The notes under the pieces are model-generated. The model was not told where the DNA came from and made no database searches. It saw only the letters and a program-made list of their open reading frames with translations. The position numbers and the translations under genes were made by a program. Shown here piece after piece: positions 8,421 to 16,296 of a stretch of DNA of 56,325 nucleotides. Numbering within the stretch: position 1 is the first letter of the stretch; every line of letters starts with the position of its first letter. The DNA comes from Deltaproteobacteria bacterium (lineage in GTDB: Bacteria; Desulfobacterota; Desulfobulbia; Desulfobulbales; Desulfurivibrionaceae), in assembly GCA_013349295.1 (NCBI GenBank), contig DUZW01000020.1:1-56325 (forward strand), written 5' to 3'.

Positions 8421-8497
8421 GCATGGGTCCGGTGTAACAGGTGGACGGCAGGTCAGTCTCTGAAAGGCTACGGGGAAAATGTCTGGGGGCAAGGGTG

Positions 8498-9082
8498 CTA
8501 AAAGGTGCTGATCACTGCGGCATCCGTGGCAATATCCGCAGGCTCCTGAAAAGGGCCGAGGGGGTTCTTTCTGTATATCTCTCCTTCAATGCGAGGCTGG
8601 CCGTCCCAGAGTTTGTAGACCACCAGATCGTCAACCAGGACAATAAAGGCGGAAAAGCGCCAGCCGGTCTGGTGGGCCTGGCGTTTGAAGCGCAGAAGGT
8701 CGAGGAAAAGGTTGCCCTGCCGCTGACTCTTGATGTTCTGGATATTCATCTCATAGGCGACGCAGGCATTCTTTGCTTCCACGCAACCTCGAAGTCCGGG
8801 GGGGAGATCGGCCATGGTGATGTTGGTGTTGGGCATGAATTTTTTGATAATAGCCAGGTAATTGAGAATCTGGATATTAGAGGTTTGGTACGGGTCGAAA
8901 CCAAGCTGCCGGAGATCTGTCTGGGTGGTTGTAAAGGGGATTATCAGGTCAAAGGAGGCCTTGGCCTGCTCAAAATTATCCCAGCGGGATTCGTCCTTGG
9001 TTTTTGCCACGGGCAGCATGCCAGAACAGCCCGAGGTCAGGCAGAGGACTAGAGCCAGGAGGATGGTCGAATGCAGACGCAT
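8498..9082 (-). CDS. Predicted lipoprotein, unknown function
   Basis: A 194-residue exported protein. The N-terminus (MRLHSTILLALVLCLTSGCSG) is a lipoprotein signal peptide with lipobox LTSGC, so Cys19 would be lipidated. The rest has no motif I recognise, apart from aromatic and Asp-rich strands near the C-terminus (FIVLVDDLVVYKLWDG). The ATG at 9082 follows AAGGGTTCGCC; a TTG six codons upstream is less likely. It sits 38 nt after the acuI-like gene on the same strand and may be co-transcribed. Hypothetical proteins of this appearance occur in Desulfobacterota, but I cannot name the family. Confidence 0.75.
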   Translation of the reverse strand: MRLHSTILLALVLCLTSGCSGMLPVAKTKDESRWDNFEQAKASFDLIIPFTTTQTDLRQLGFDPYQTSNIQILNYLAIIKKFMPNTNITMADLPPGLRGCVEAKNACVAYEMNIQNIKSQRQGNLFLDLLRFKRQAHQTGWRFSAFIVLVDDLVVYKLWDGQPRIEGEIYRKNPLGPFQEPADIATDAAVISTF

Positions 9083-9120
9083 GGCGAACCCTTGTTGCAA
9101 CGGCGGAAGTAAACAGGAGG

Positions 9121-10119
9121 TCAGGCATCAAGATTGAGGACAACTCGCCCCTTCTGCTTTCCTTGTAGAATAGTTTCGATATGGCGGTCAAGTTCTTTGA
9201 GAGAAATTTCCATGGCAAGGCTCTCCAGGTTCGGCAACCGCCAGGTGGTGGCGATCTTGCGCCAGATGGGAATCCGCACCGACATGGGGCATTCGGCGCT
9301 GTCAATGCCGATAAGGCTGATCCCTCGCAAGATAAAGGGGTAGACGTTCAGGGGCAGGTCCGGGGAGGCGGCATTGCCGCAACAGGTGACCGCACCGCCA
9401 TAACGGGTGGACTTGATGGCGGTGGCCAGGATTTCGCCGCCCACCGTATCGATGACCCCGGCCCATTTCCCCTTGAGGAGCATGCGGTTGCTGCGGTCGA
9501 TGCTGTTTTCCCGAGGGACGATGTCCTGGGCGCCCAGATCGCGTAAAAATTGTTCTTGTTCCGGTTTTCCGGTAACGGCGGCAACGGAAAAGCCGCTCAT
9601 GGCAAGCATGGCCACGGCCATGCTGCCCACGCCGCCGGTGGCGCCGGTGACCAGGATCTTGCCCTGTTCCGGCAAAACCGGGTGGCGCTGTAACCGGTCA
9701 ACGGATTGGGCCGCAGTAAAACCGGCAGTGCCGTAAATCATGCTTTCCCGCAGGGTGAGCCCGGCGGGCAGGGGCATGACCCACTTGGCTGGAACCCGGA
9801 TCCTCTGGGCAAAGCCGCCCGGCGTATTCATGCCGAAATCATAGCAGGAGACAATCACTGCGTCCCCGGGGGAAAAATCGGGCGAAGCGCTTTCAAGTAC
9901 CTCGCCGGCAGCATCGATTCCTGGGGTGTGCGGGTAGCGTCGGGTTACCCCGCGGTTGCCCGAGGCGGACAGTGCATCCTTGTAGTTCAGCGAAGAGTAT
10001 CGGACCCGGATCAGCACCTCGCCGGCAGGCAGGTCGCTTAAATTTCTGGTGACGATGGCCCGCTGGAATTGACCGGGGGTGGTTTCCGTGACGATCATGG
10101 CCTGGAAGGTGGTAGACAA
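9121..10119 (-). CDS. acuI: YhdH/AcuI-family NADPH oxidoreductase (acrylyl-CoA reductase-like)
   Basis: Medium-chain dehydrogenase/reductase of the YhdH/AcuI group, which reduces acryloyl-CoA or related 2-enoyl substrates with NADPH. The GroES-like N-terminus has SSLNYKDALSASG and PGIDAAGEV. The Rossmann domain has VTGATGGVGSMAV, followed by a family-typical C-terminus with IDSAECPM. The 332-residue length fits the family. I start at the TTG at 10119 because AAAGGAG lies 8 nt upstream and because family members begin a few residues before the QAMIV strand; an ATG at 10098 would truncate that strand. It could detoxify acrylate or act in propionate or DMSP-type metabolism. Nothing adjacent fixes the pathway. 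Confidence 0.85.
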   Translation of the reverse strand: MSTTFQAMIVTETTPGQFQRAIVTRNLSDLPAGEVLIRVRYSSLNYKDALSASGNRGVTRRYPHTPGIDAAGEVLESASPDFSPGDAVIVSCYDFGMNTPGGFAQRIRVPAKWVMPLPAGLTLRESMIYGTAGFTAAQSVDRLQRHPVLPEQGKILVTGATGGVGSMAVAMLAMSGFSVAAVTGKPEQEQFLRDLGAQDIVPRENSIDRSNRMLLKGKWAGVIDTVGGEILATAIKSTRYGGAVTCCGNAASPDLPLNVYPFILRGISLIGIDSAECPMSVRIPIWRKIATTWRLPNLESLAMEISLKELDRHIETILQGKQKGRVVLNLDA

Positions 10120-10375
10120 CAGGATGCTCCTTTGTACTATTTTGCACGAATAAAGGTAAGTCAAGGGTGTTTGTGAAAAGCGCACTATACCATGAGGCGG
10201 CGGGGAAGGGCAACATTCGCCATCATCTCCGGCCAGCCTGGAAAAAACTGACTGTTTTCTGGAAAAAAGTCTGCTGATATCCCTTCTTTTTTGTTATCGT
10301 GAATCTTATGCAATCCCCCCCCTGGCCCATGATGGGCCGGATGGTAATAATATTGACCAAGAGAGGTGGCGCCGC

Positions 10376-12490
10376 ATGAAAGTTTATGACGATAAGCACA
10401 TCAAGAACATCGTTTTGCTGGGCAGTGTCAAATCCGGCAAGACAACCCTGGCCGAGACCATGGTTTTTGAGGCGGGGCTTACCAAGAGACGCGGCGCGGT
10501 CGAGGATAAAAACACCATTTCCGATTATCATCAGGTGGAGCACGAACGCGGCAACTCCGTCTACGCCACCTCCCTGCACACCGAATGGCGGGATTACAAG
10601 ATCAACATCATCGATACCCCCGGGCTTGACGATTTTGTAGGCGAGATTGTTTCCGCCCTGCGGGTGGCCGATACCTGCGTCATGCTGATCAACGCCCAGT
10701 ACGGGGTGGAGGTGGGTACGGAACTGGTCTGGAACTCGGTGGAACGATTCGCCAAACCCGTTATCTTTGCGATCAACCAGGCGGATCATCCCAAGGCGGC
10801 CTACGATGAGGCGGTGGTTTCCCTGCAGGAGCGGTTCGGCACGTCGGCGGTGCTCATGCAGTATCCGGTCAACCAGGGCGCGGGGTTCAACGAAATCATC
10901 GATCTGCTCAAGATGACCATGTACCGTTTCCCGCCCGAGGGCGGCAAGCCGGAGAAGCTGCCCATCCCCGAGTCCGAGAAGGCGCGGGCCGACAAGCTCC
11001 ACAACGAGCTGGTGGAAAAGGCGGCGGAAAACGACGAAGCACTCATGGAGCTCTATTTTGAAAAGGGGAGCCTGGACGAGGACGAGATGCGCATGGGGCT
11101 CAAGATCGGGATGCGCAACCGGTCGCTCTTCCCGATTTTTTGCCTCTCGGCCAAGCAGAACATGGGCAGCGGTAGGATGATGGGGTTCATTGACAACGTG
11201 GCGCCCTCGGCCCATGAAATGCTGCCCGAACAGACCCTGGACGGCGGGGAACTCGCCTGCGATCCGGCTGGGCCTCCGGTGCTTTTTGTTTTCAAAACCC
11301 TGGTGGAGCCGTATCTCGGCAAGATCACCTTTTTCAAGGTCTGTTCCGGCGAGGTGAGCGAAGGACAGGATCTGGTCAATTACCAGACCGGCGATACCGA
11401 ACGTCTGACTCAGCTGTTCATCATGGATGGCAAGGAGCGCAATCAGGTGAAGAAGCTCTCCGCCGGCGATATCGGCGCGACCTTGAAGATGAAAACCACC
11501 GCCACCAACCATACCCTGCATGCCAAGGATAAAAAAGTGGGGGTGGCGCCCATCGAATTTCCCGAGCCGCGCATCCGTTCGGCCATTGTGGCCAAGGAGA
11601 AAAAGGACGACGAAAAGCTGGGCGAAGCGCTGCGGGACATGCAGACCGAGGACCAGACCATCAAGGCCGAGTTTTCCACGGAGGGCAAGCAGTTGATCCT
11701 CTGGGGCCAGGGCGAGTTGCACCTGCAGGTTGCCCGCTGGCGGTTGGAGCATGTCTACGGAATCAAGACCGAATTCGAGGAACCCAAGATCCCTTACCGG
11801 GAGACGATCCAGAAACCGGCCACCGCCATGTACCGCCACAAGAAACAGTCCGGCGGCTCGGGCCAGTTCGCCGAGGTGCATCTGCGCATTGAGCCCCATG
11901 CGGACGGGGCGCCGGACCCCACCGATCTCAATGTGCGCGGCAAGGAGGAGATCGATCTGCCCTGGGGCGGCAAGCTTGTTTTTTATAACTGTATCGTGGG
12001 CGGGGCCATCGACGCCAAGTATCTGCCCTCCATCCAGAGAGGGGTCATGGAAAAAATGCAGGAAGGCCCCATGACCGGCTCCCATGTGCGGGATGTGCGG
12101 GTCATGGTTTTTGACGGCAAGATGCACGCGGTGGATTCCAACGACATCTCCTTCAAGATCGCGGGGGCCCAGGCGTTCAAGGACGCCTTCAAGCAGGCCG
12201 ACCCCCTCATTCTTGAGCCCATTTACGAGATGGAGATCATGGTCCCGGAAGAGGTGATGGGTGAGGTAATGGGCGATCTCCAGACCCGGCGGTCGATTAT
12301 CGGCGGCATGGAATCCCAGGGACGGTATCAGGTGATCAAGGCCCTGACTCCGCTGGCCGAACAGTATAAATATACCACCGCCCTCAAATCCCTTACCCAG
12401 GGGAGGGCCAGTTTCACGCGACGGTTCAAGGAGTACGCCCCGGTGCCTTTTGAGGTCCAGAAGGCACTGGCCGCCAAAAACGCTGATTGA
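10376..12490 (+). CDS. EF-G paralogue (EF-G2-like translational GTPase)
   Basis: A 704-residue five-domain elongation factor G relative. Domain I has a divergent P-loop (GSVKSGKTT where EF-G has AHVDAGKTT), DTPGLDD for G3, and NQAD in place of the canonical NKxD for G4. The switch I region reads NTISDYHQVEHERGNSV, where EF-G has the conserved RGIT motif. Domains III-V are recognisable (GQGELHLQVARWRLE, QSGGSGQFAEV, HAVDSNDISFKIAG, GDLQTRRSIIGGME). These departures match the EF-G2 group seen in Bacteroides and deltaproteobacteria, members of which support translocation with altered or absent GTPase activity. Housekeeping fusA is presumably elsewhere. The ATG follows GAGAGGTGGCGCCGC. It is a single-gene unit with its terminator at 12749-12787. 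Confidence 0.9.
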   Translation: MKVYDDKHIKNIVLLGSVKSGKTTLAETMVFEAGLTKRRGAVEDKNTISDYHQVEHERGNSVYATSLHTEWRDYKINIIDTPGLDDFVGEIVSALRVADTCVMLINAQYGVEVGTELVWNSVERFAKPVIFAINQADHPKAAYDEAVVSLQERFGTSAVLMQYPVNQGAGFNEIIDLLKMTMYRFPPEGGKPEKLPIPESEKARADKLHNELVEKAAENDEALMELYFEKGSLDEDEMRMGLKIGMRNRSLFPIFCLSAKQNMGSGRMMGFIDNVAPSAHEMLPEQTLDGGELACDPAGPPVLFVFKTLVEPYLGKITFFKVCSGEVSEGQDLVNYQTGDTERLTQLFIMDGKERNQVKKLSAGDIGATLKMKTTATNHTLHAKDKKVGVAPIEFPEPRIRSAIVAKEKKDDEKLGEALRDMQTEDQTIKAEFSTEGKQLILWGQGELHLQVARWRLEHVYGIKTEFEEPKIPYRETIQKPATAMYRHKKQSGGSGQFAEVHLRIEPHADGAPDPTDLNVRGKEEIDLPWGGKLVFYNCIVGGAIDAKYLPSIQRGVMEKMQEGPMTGSHVRDVRVMVFDGKMHAVDSNDISFKIAGAQAFKDAFKQADPLILEPIYEMEIMVPEEVMGEVMGDLQTRRSIIGGMESQGRYQVIKALTPLAEQYKYTTALKSLTQGRASFTRRFKEYAPVPFEVQKALAAKNAD

Positions 12491-12515
12491 TCGGGAAGGG
12501 CGGCGAGGCGGCAAT

Positions 12516-12546
12516 AAAAAAGCCGCCGGACTTGCGTCCGGCGGCT
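12516..12546 (-). terminator. Intrinsic terminator for the molybdoenzyme operon
   Basis: Minus strand: AGCCGCCGGAC-GCAA-GTCCGGCGGCT, an 11-bp stem, followed by a run of T (12521-12516). It lies about 250 nt past the last gene of the minus-strand operon and only 26 nt past the convergent EF-G2-like stop codon. Confidence 0.75.
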
Positions 12547-12748
12547 TCTCTCAAGGGGAGGAGAGAGATTTGCCTGTTATGGTGCAAGGGGGCAACTACG
12601 GCGGCTGACGACAGGCGGCGTCAAGCGTTTAGGGATTCTATTGAATACTTAATATATCTATTTTAGTATTTTTGCAACTATTTTTTTGCGCGTATTTTTA
12701 AGGGGTTGGTTGCAGGAAGAGTGGGGGCGGTGCGGGGAGTTGTTGGTG

Positions 12749-12787
12749 CAGGGCGTCATCCGTCGAGGATAACGCCCTGTTTTTTTT
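12749..12787 (+). terminator. Intrinsic terminator for the EF-G2-like gene
   Basis: Plus strand: CAGGGCGT-C-ATCC, loop, GGAT-A-ACGCCCTG, then eight T (12780-12787). It ends 11 nt before the 3' end of the convergent ferredoxin gene, so the two transcripts overlap in antisense by about 240 nt. Confidence 0.85.
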
Positions 12788-12798
12788 AGGTGGAAGGA

Positions 12799-13251
12799 TC
12801 AGACTTCCTGCATGGAAACCAGTTTCAAGGCGTGGGTGGTGCATTTGGTCACACAGGCCGGTTGCAACCCCGCATCAAGGCGGTCCATGCAATAATCGCA
12901 TTTCACCGCCTTGTTGGTTTCCGGATTGTGCTGGGGGATGCCCCAGGGGCAGGCACCGGCGCAGGCCATGCAGCCGATGCATTTCGCCGTTTCAACATAG
13001 ACTATGCCGTCTTCACGTTTTTTCATCGCCCCGGTGGGGCAGATGGTGACGCAAAATGGATCCTCGCAGTGGTAGCAGGAGCGGAACTTGAACTCGGTCT
13101 TGGGGACTCCCCGTACGGATTTGAGCGGTTCATGGCTTATCTCGCAGAGGATCGGCCCCACCGGCAGGTTCTTGTTGGCCTTGCAATGGACCACGCAGCC
13201 GTGACAGCCTATGCACCGTTTGCTGTTGAGATACAGGGTGTAGGTGTTCAT
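12799..13251 (-). CDS. Four-cluster ferredoxin subunit (PsrB/PhsB/DmsB-like)
   Basis: Electron-transfer partner of the molybdoenzyme encoded just upstream. The 150 residues contain four cysteine groups of the DmsB/PsrB type: CIGCHGCVVHC, CYHCEDPFCVTIC, CIGCMACAGAC and CDYCMDRL...CVTKC. It should therefore carry four 4Fe-4S clusters. It has no signal peptide or membrane helix. The start codon overlaps the stop of the catalytic subunit (ATGA), and AAGGTGGAATT precedes it. No NrfD/PsrC-type membrane anchor follows; the next element downstream is a convergent terminator. Either a soluble donor or acceptor is used, or the anchor is encoded elsewhere. Confidence 0.9.
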   Translation of the reverse strand: MNTYTLYLNSKRCIGCHGCVVHCKANKNLPVGPILCEISHEPLKSVRGVPKTEFKFRSCYHCEDPFCVTICPTGAMKKREDGIVYVETAKCIGCMACAGACPWGIPQHNPETNKAVKCDYCMDRLDAGLQPACVTKCTTHALKLVSMQEV

Positions 13252-15362
13252 AATTCCACCTTCCGTTGATGATTTTTAGAGCTTTTCCGCACCGTGACAA
13301 AGGTTTCGCAAAGGTTGAGGCCGCCGCCCACCGGGTCCATGTTCTGCAGCTGACCTTTCATGAGTTTTTGGTCGCTCATGCCCGCATGGTAGGCTCTGGT
13401 TTGAAGAGGAATCTGGCGGCCGAAGCCGTGCACGGTATAGACCGCCTCGGGATGGATGAAATCCGTCAGCTTGGCCGTGATCACGCTGGTGACATCTCCG
13501 GAGATGACATCGACGAAATCCCCTTCGGCAACCCCCATCTTGCCGGCCTCACGGGTGTTGATCCACAGGGTGTTCTCCGGCATCATCTCGTTGAGCAGCG
13601 GGTTGTTGATGGTCTGACTGTGGGCATGCAGCGGCGAGCGGCCGAATACCAGGCGATACTTGCCTTTCGGCGGCTTGGCCGGGCTCTCGTAGGGCTTCCA
13701 GGAGGGGAAGCCCCATTCTGTAAGCTTCTGGCTGATGATCTCTATTTTGCCGGAGGGAGTCTTGAACTTGCCCTCCAGCTTGTCACGGTCGTACATCACA
13801 GGTTTGTCGGCATATTCGACAAATCCCTTTTTCTCGAAATCGGTCAGGGAAAAGCCGGTGGGTTCCAGCTGCCAACCCCAGAGTTCCTGCATGGTGCTGT
13901 GCGGGAAGTACTGGTCAAGGCCGAGCCGGGTGGCCAACCCCTTGATAATGCTGTAAAGATCAAGGGTGTCGGCCTGGGGCTCAATGACCTTGTTGCGCAT
14001 AATCATCCGGGGCTTCATCCCTTTCTGCAGGGCGATCATGCTGTCGCGCTCAAGGTAGGTCGATTCGGGCAGGATCACGTCGGCATACCAGCCGAATTCG
14101 CTGTAGTGGGTATCGACGGAAACGATCAGGTCGCAGTTGTCCAGGGCCTCCTTCTGCGCCTGCGGATCGGGGAAACAGGAGAAGGGATCGTGACGGACGC
14201 AGATGATGCCCTTGATCGGATACGGTTTGGCTGTAGCCATGGCCTGGTAGAAAAGATGGAACAGGCCGGTTCCTTTTTCGAATTGCTTATAAACCTCTCC
14301 CACCCCGTCGGCCCTTTTAGCGGCAGGCTTGGGGGAAAGTTCGGTGAGGCTGCGCGGACCTTTGCCGCCGCAGTCTCCGGCGCCCTTGGCAAAAACAAGT
14401 CCGCCTTCGACCTCAATGTTGCCCATCAGGGCGTTGAGGCAGTTCAAGGCCCGGCTGGCGTAGAAAGAATCGTTGTACCGGGAAAGCATCCAGCCCGGGT
14501 GAAAGATGACCTTGGGCCGGTCTCCAATGAGCTGGTCGACAAGTTCGTGGATGTCCTTGGCTTTGATGCCGCACTCCTTGGCCGCCCATTCCGCCGAGTA
14601 GTTTTCCACGAAGTAGGCCAATTCGTCAAAGCCGGAGGTGTAGTGTTCGACAAAGTCGGCGTCATACCCCTCGGCCTTGATGATTTCGTGGATCAGGGCC
14701 AGGGCCAAGGCGTAATCCGTACCGGGCCGCACCTGGAAGAAATTGGTGGCCTTGATCCCGGTCAGGGTCTGGCGCACGTCCACGTAGGTGAGCTTGCCGC
14801 CCTTGTCCAGCATGTCCATGACCTGGTTGACCTCGGCCGGACGCAGAGAAGAAAGGATATTGCGTCCGAAGAGCACCAAGTGCTTGGCGTTTTTGATGTC
14901 GTAGATAAAGCCCTTGCGGCCCAGGCCGAACAAAGAGAGGCTGGCATGGTGTACATTCCGGCCGCAGGCGCTGTCGTGATCGGTGTAGTTTGGGGAGCCC
15001 AGGGCGTGGGTAAAGGCCTTGACCACATCATGGAAGGGGCCGCCCCTGGAGCTGGCCATGATCGCCTCCGGGCCGTGGTGCTCGATGATGGTTTTGAGTT
15101 TGTCCGCTACGTAGTCAAGGGCGAATTCCCAACTCACCGCTTCCCAGCGTCCGGCCCCGCGGCCGCCTTTTCTGATCAATGGCTGCTGGGGCCGCTCCTT
15201 GTCGGCTACCAGGGCCGGACCGGCCGAGCCCTTGGCGCACAGGGCGCCTTTCAGGATATGCTGGTTGCCTTCGAGCCAGGTCACGGTGTTGTCCTCGACT
15301 TCTACCCGGATGGGGCAACGGACGGTACATATGCCGCACATGCTCCAGATTGATTTTTTCAT
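13248..15362 (-). CDS. Molybdopterin oxidoreductase, polysulfide/thiosulfate-reductase-like
   Basis: A 704-residue DMSO-reductase-family catalytic subunit. A 4Fe-4S cluster is bound by Cys9, Cys12, Cys16 and Cys42 (CGICTVRC...GALCAKG). The metal-ligating loop near residue 133 reads DHDSACGRN, giving a Cys ligand as in PsrA/PhsA. Other cofactor motifs include SSRGGPFHD, LFGRNILSS, VRHDPFSCFPD and ILPESTYLERDS. There is no Tat signal, so the enzyme is predicted to be cytoplasmic, unlike most PsrA/PhsA. Assignment to sulfur substrates rests on the family resemblance and on the TauE/SafE neighbours; arsenate or other oxyanions are not excluded. Its start overlaps the end of the receiver gene (ATGA) and its stop overlaps the ferredoxin gene, so translation is tightly coupled. 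Confidence 0.85.
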   Translation of the reverse strand: MKKSIWSMCGICTVRCPIRVEVEDNTVTWLEGNQHILKGALCAKGSAGPALVADKERPQQPLIRKGGRGAGRWEAVSWEFALDYVADKLKTIIEHHGPEAIMASSRGGPFHDVVKAFTHALGSPNYTDHDSACGRNVHHASLSLFGLGRKGFIYDIKNAKHLVLFGRNILSSLRPAEVNQVMDMLDKGGKLTYVDVRQTLTGIKATNFFQVRPGTDYALALALIHEIIKAEGYDADFVEHYTSGFDELAYFVENYSAEWAAKECGIKAKDIHELVDQLIGDRPKVIFHPGWMLSRYNDSFYASRALNCLNALMGNIEVEGGLVFAKGAGDCGGKGPRSLTELSPKPAAKRADGVGEVYKQFEKGTGLFHLFYQAMATAKPYPIKGIICVRHDPFSCFPDPQAQKEALDNCDLIVSVDTHYSEFGWYADVILPESTYLERDSMIALQKGMKPRMIMRNKVIEPQADTLDLYSIIKGLATRLGLDQYFPHSTMQELWGWQLEPTGFSLTDFEKKGFVEYADKPVMYDRDKLEGKFKTPSGKIEIISQKLTEWGFPSWKPYESPAKPPKGKYRLVFGRSPLHAHSQTINNPLLNEMMPENTLWINTREAGKMGVAEGDFVDVISGDVTSVITAKLTDFIHPEAVYTVHGFGRQIPLQTRAYHAGMSDQKLMKGQLQNMDPVGGGLNLCETFVTVRKSSKNHQRKVEL

Positions 15363-15760
15363 GGTGATGACTCCTGTGGATGTGTCGTGCCGTGCGTGGG
15401 TTGATTGTCCAGCGCGGCGGAAACCTTCTGTTCCAGCTCGCTTTTGTCGATGGGTTTTACGCAGTAGTCCGCCGCGCCGAGGCGCATGGCCTGCCGGGCT
15501 GTCTCAATGGTCGGATATCCGGTAAGCATGATGACCCGGATCATTGGGTCCGCGCGTCTGAGTTTTTCCAGCACGTTGATCCCGTTGGTTTTTTTCAGGT
15601 TGATGTCCAGGATTGCGAGATCCACCTGGTTTTCCATGGCATACTGCAATGCTTCCTGTTCGTCGGTGAAGATTGTTACCTGGTGCCCTTTTTTGGTAAG
15701 GATTCGTTGGGTCAGTACGGCGGCATCCAGGACATCATCCAAGACGAAAATGTGGGCCAT
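15359..15760 (-). CDS. Single-domain response regulator (operon copy)
   Basis: A 133-residue stand-alone receiver without output domain. It has the acidic pocket (VLDDV), phosphoacceptor Asp in LAILDINLKK, Thr in MLTGYPT and the conserved Lys in CVKPID. It is translationally coupled to the molybdoenzyme gene by a 4-base overlap, an unusual place for a receiver. A close paralogue lies at 21711-22082 behind the histidine kinase; both share DLAILD, MLTG, ARQA and the ending YC.KPIDK. It may act as a phosphate sink, or by protein-protein contact on the enzyme or transporter. The upstream tauE half is separated from it by a 122-nt gap with a strong hairpin. Confidence 0.88.
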   Translation of the reverse strand: MAHIFVLDDVLDAAVLTQRILTKKGHQVTIFTDEQEALQYAMENQVDLAILDINLKKTNGINVLEKLRRADPMIRVIMLTGYPTIETARQAMRLGAADYCVKPIDKSELEQKVSAALDNQPTHGTTHPQESSP

Positions 15761-15818
15761 ACATTACCCTCTGTCTGTTCCGCAGGGTGTGACCAAGGGT
15801 GTATCCCGAGGCCGGAGC

Positions 15819-15873
15819 CAAGTCCGGTTTCGCGGCGAAGAATGGGAGAAGTGCGCCGCAGAAACCGGACTTG
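15819..15873 (-). promoter_or_regulatory. Large intercistronic hairpin inside the operon
   Basis: Arms CAAGTCCGGTTTC and GAAACCGGACTTG pair perfectly over 13 bp and continue, after a one-base bulge, with GCGGCG/CGCCGC; the loop is 16 nt. No U-tract follows on the minus strand. It lies 9 nt after the stop of the second TauE/SafE half and about 58 nt before the receiver start. A role in mRNA processing or differential stability is more likely than termination. Confidence 0.6.
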
Positions 15874-15882
15874 GACGGTTTC

Positions 15883-16272
15883 CTAATAAAGGCCTAACAG
15901 CTTAAGGCCGAGCAGAATCAGTCCCACGCAGGCAACGCGCTTCACTACCAACGGGCTCAAACGTTTGGCGATCTGCGGGCCGAGGTAGCCTCCCAGCAAG
16001 GCTGCGGGAAACATGGCGAGAAAAAGCAGCAGGTCGAAGTTGCCGAACTGCATGTGCCGCATGGTGCCCATGGCAGTGTTGAAGAAAATGGCCAAGAGCG
16101 AGCTGCCGACCACGATGTACATGGGCAGCCCGAGGGCGACGGTCATCAGCGGCACCATGAACGGGCCGCCGCCGAAGCCGAACATCGAGGACATGATGGC
16201 GATGAGAAAGCCGCCGATGCAGCCGACCACCATGTTTACTTCAAATTCATGACCCCAGAAATCTACTTTCAT
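15883..16272 (-). CDS. TauE/SafE-type half-transporter (C-terminal-like half)
   Basis: A 129-residue membrane protein with about four helices, equal to one repeat of the usual eight-helix TauE/SafE (sulfite/organosulfonate exporter) fold. The family motif GFGGGPFMVPLM is at residues 33-44, followed by PAALLGGYLGPQIAKRL. It lies 24 nt downstream of a second half-transporter on the same strand, so a two-subunit carrier is inferred. The likely substrate is sulfite or another small sulfur oxyanion, by family and by the adjacent molybdoenzyme. The substrate remains inference. Confidence 0.85.
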   Translation of the reverse strand: MKVDFWGHEFEVNMVVGCIGGFLIAIMSSMFGFGGGPFMVPLMTVALGLPMYIVVGSSLLAIFFNTAMGTMRHMQFGNFDLLLFLAMFPAALLGGYLGPQIAKRLSPLVVKRVACVGLILLGLKLLGLY

Positions 16273-16296
16273 AACGGATTCCTCCTGATGATGTTA

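Noticed and set aside
10223..12514. Long open frame on the minus strand opposite the EF-G2-like gene
   Set aside because: It mirrors a strong coding sequence with clear EF-G motifs on the plus strand; the antisense translation is His/Gly/Leu-rich with no recognisable domain.
13266..15353. Long open frame on the plus strand opposite the molybdoenzyme
   Set aside because: Antisense shadow in GC-rich DNA; the minus strand encodes a complete molybdopterin oxidoreductase with overlapping neighbours.
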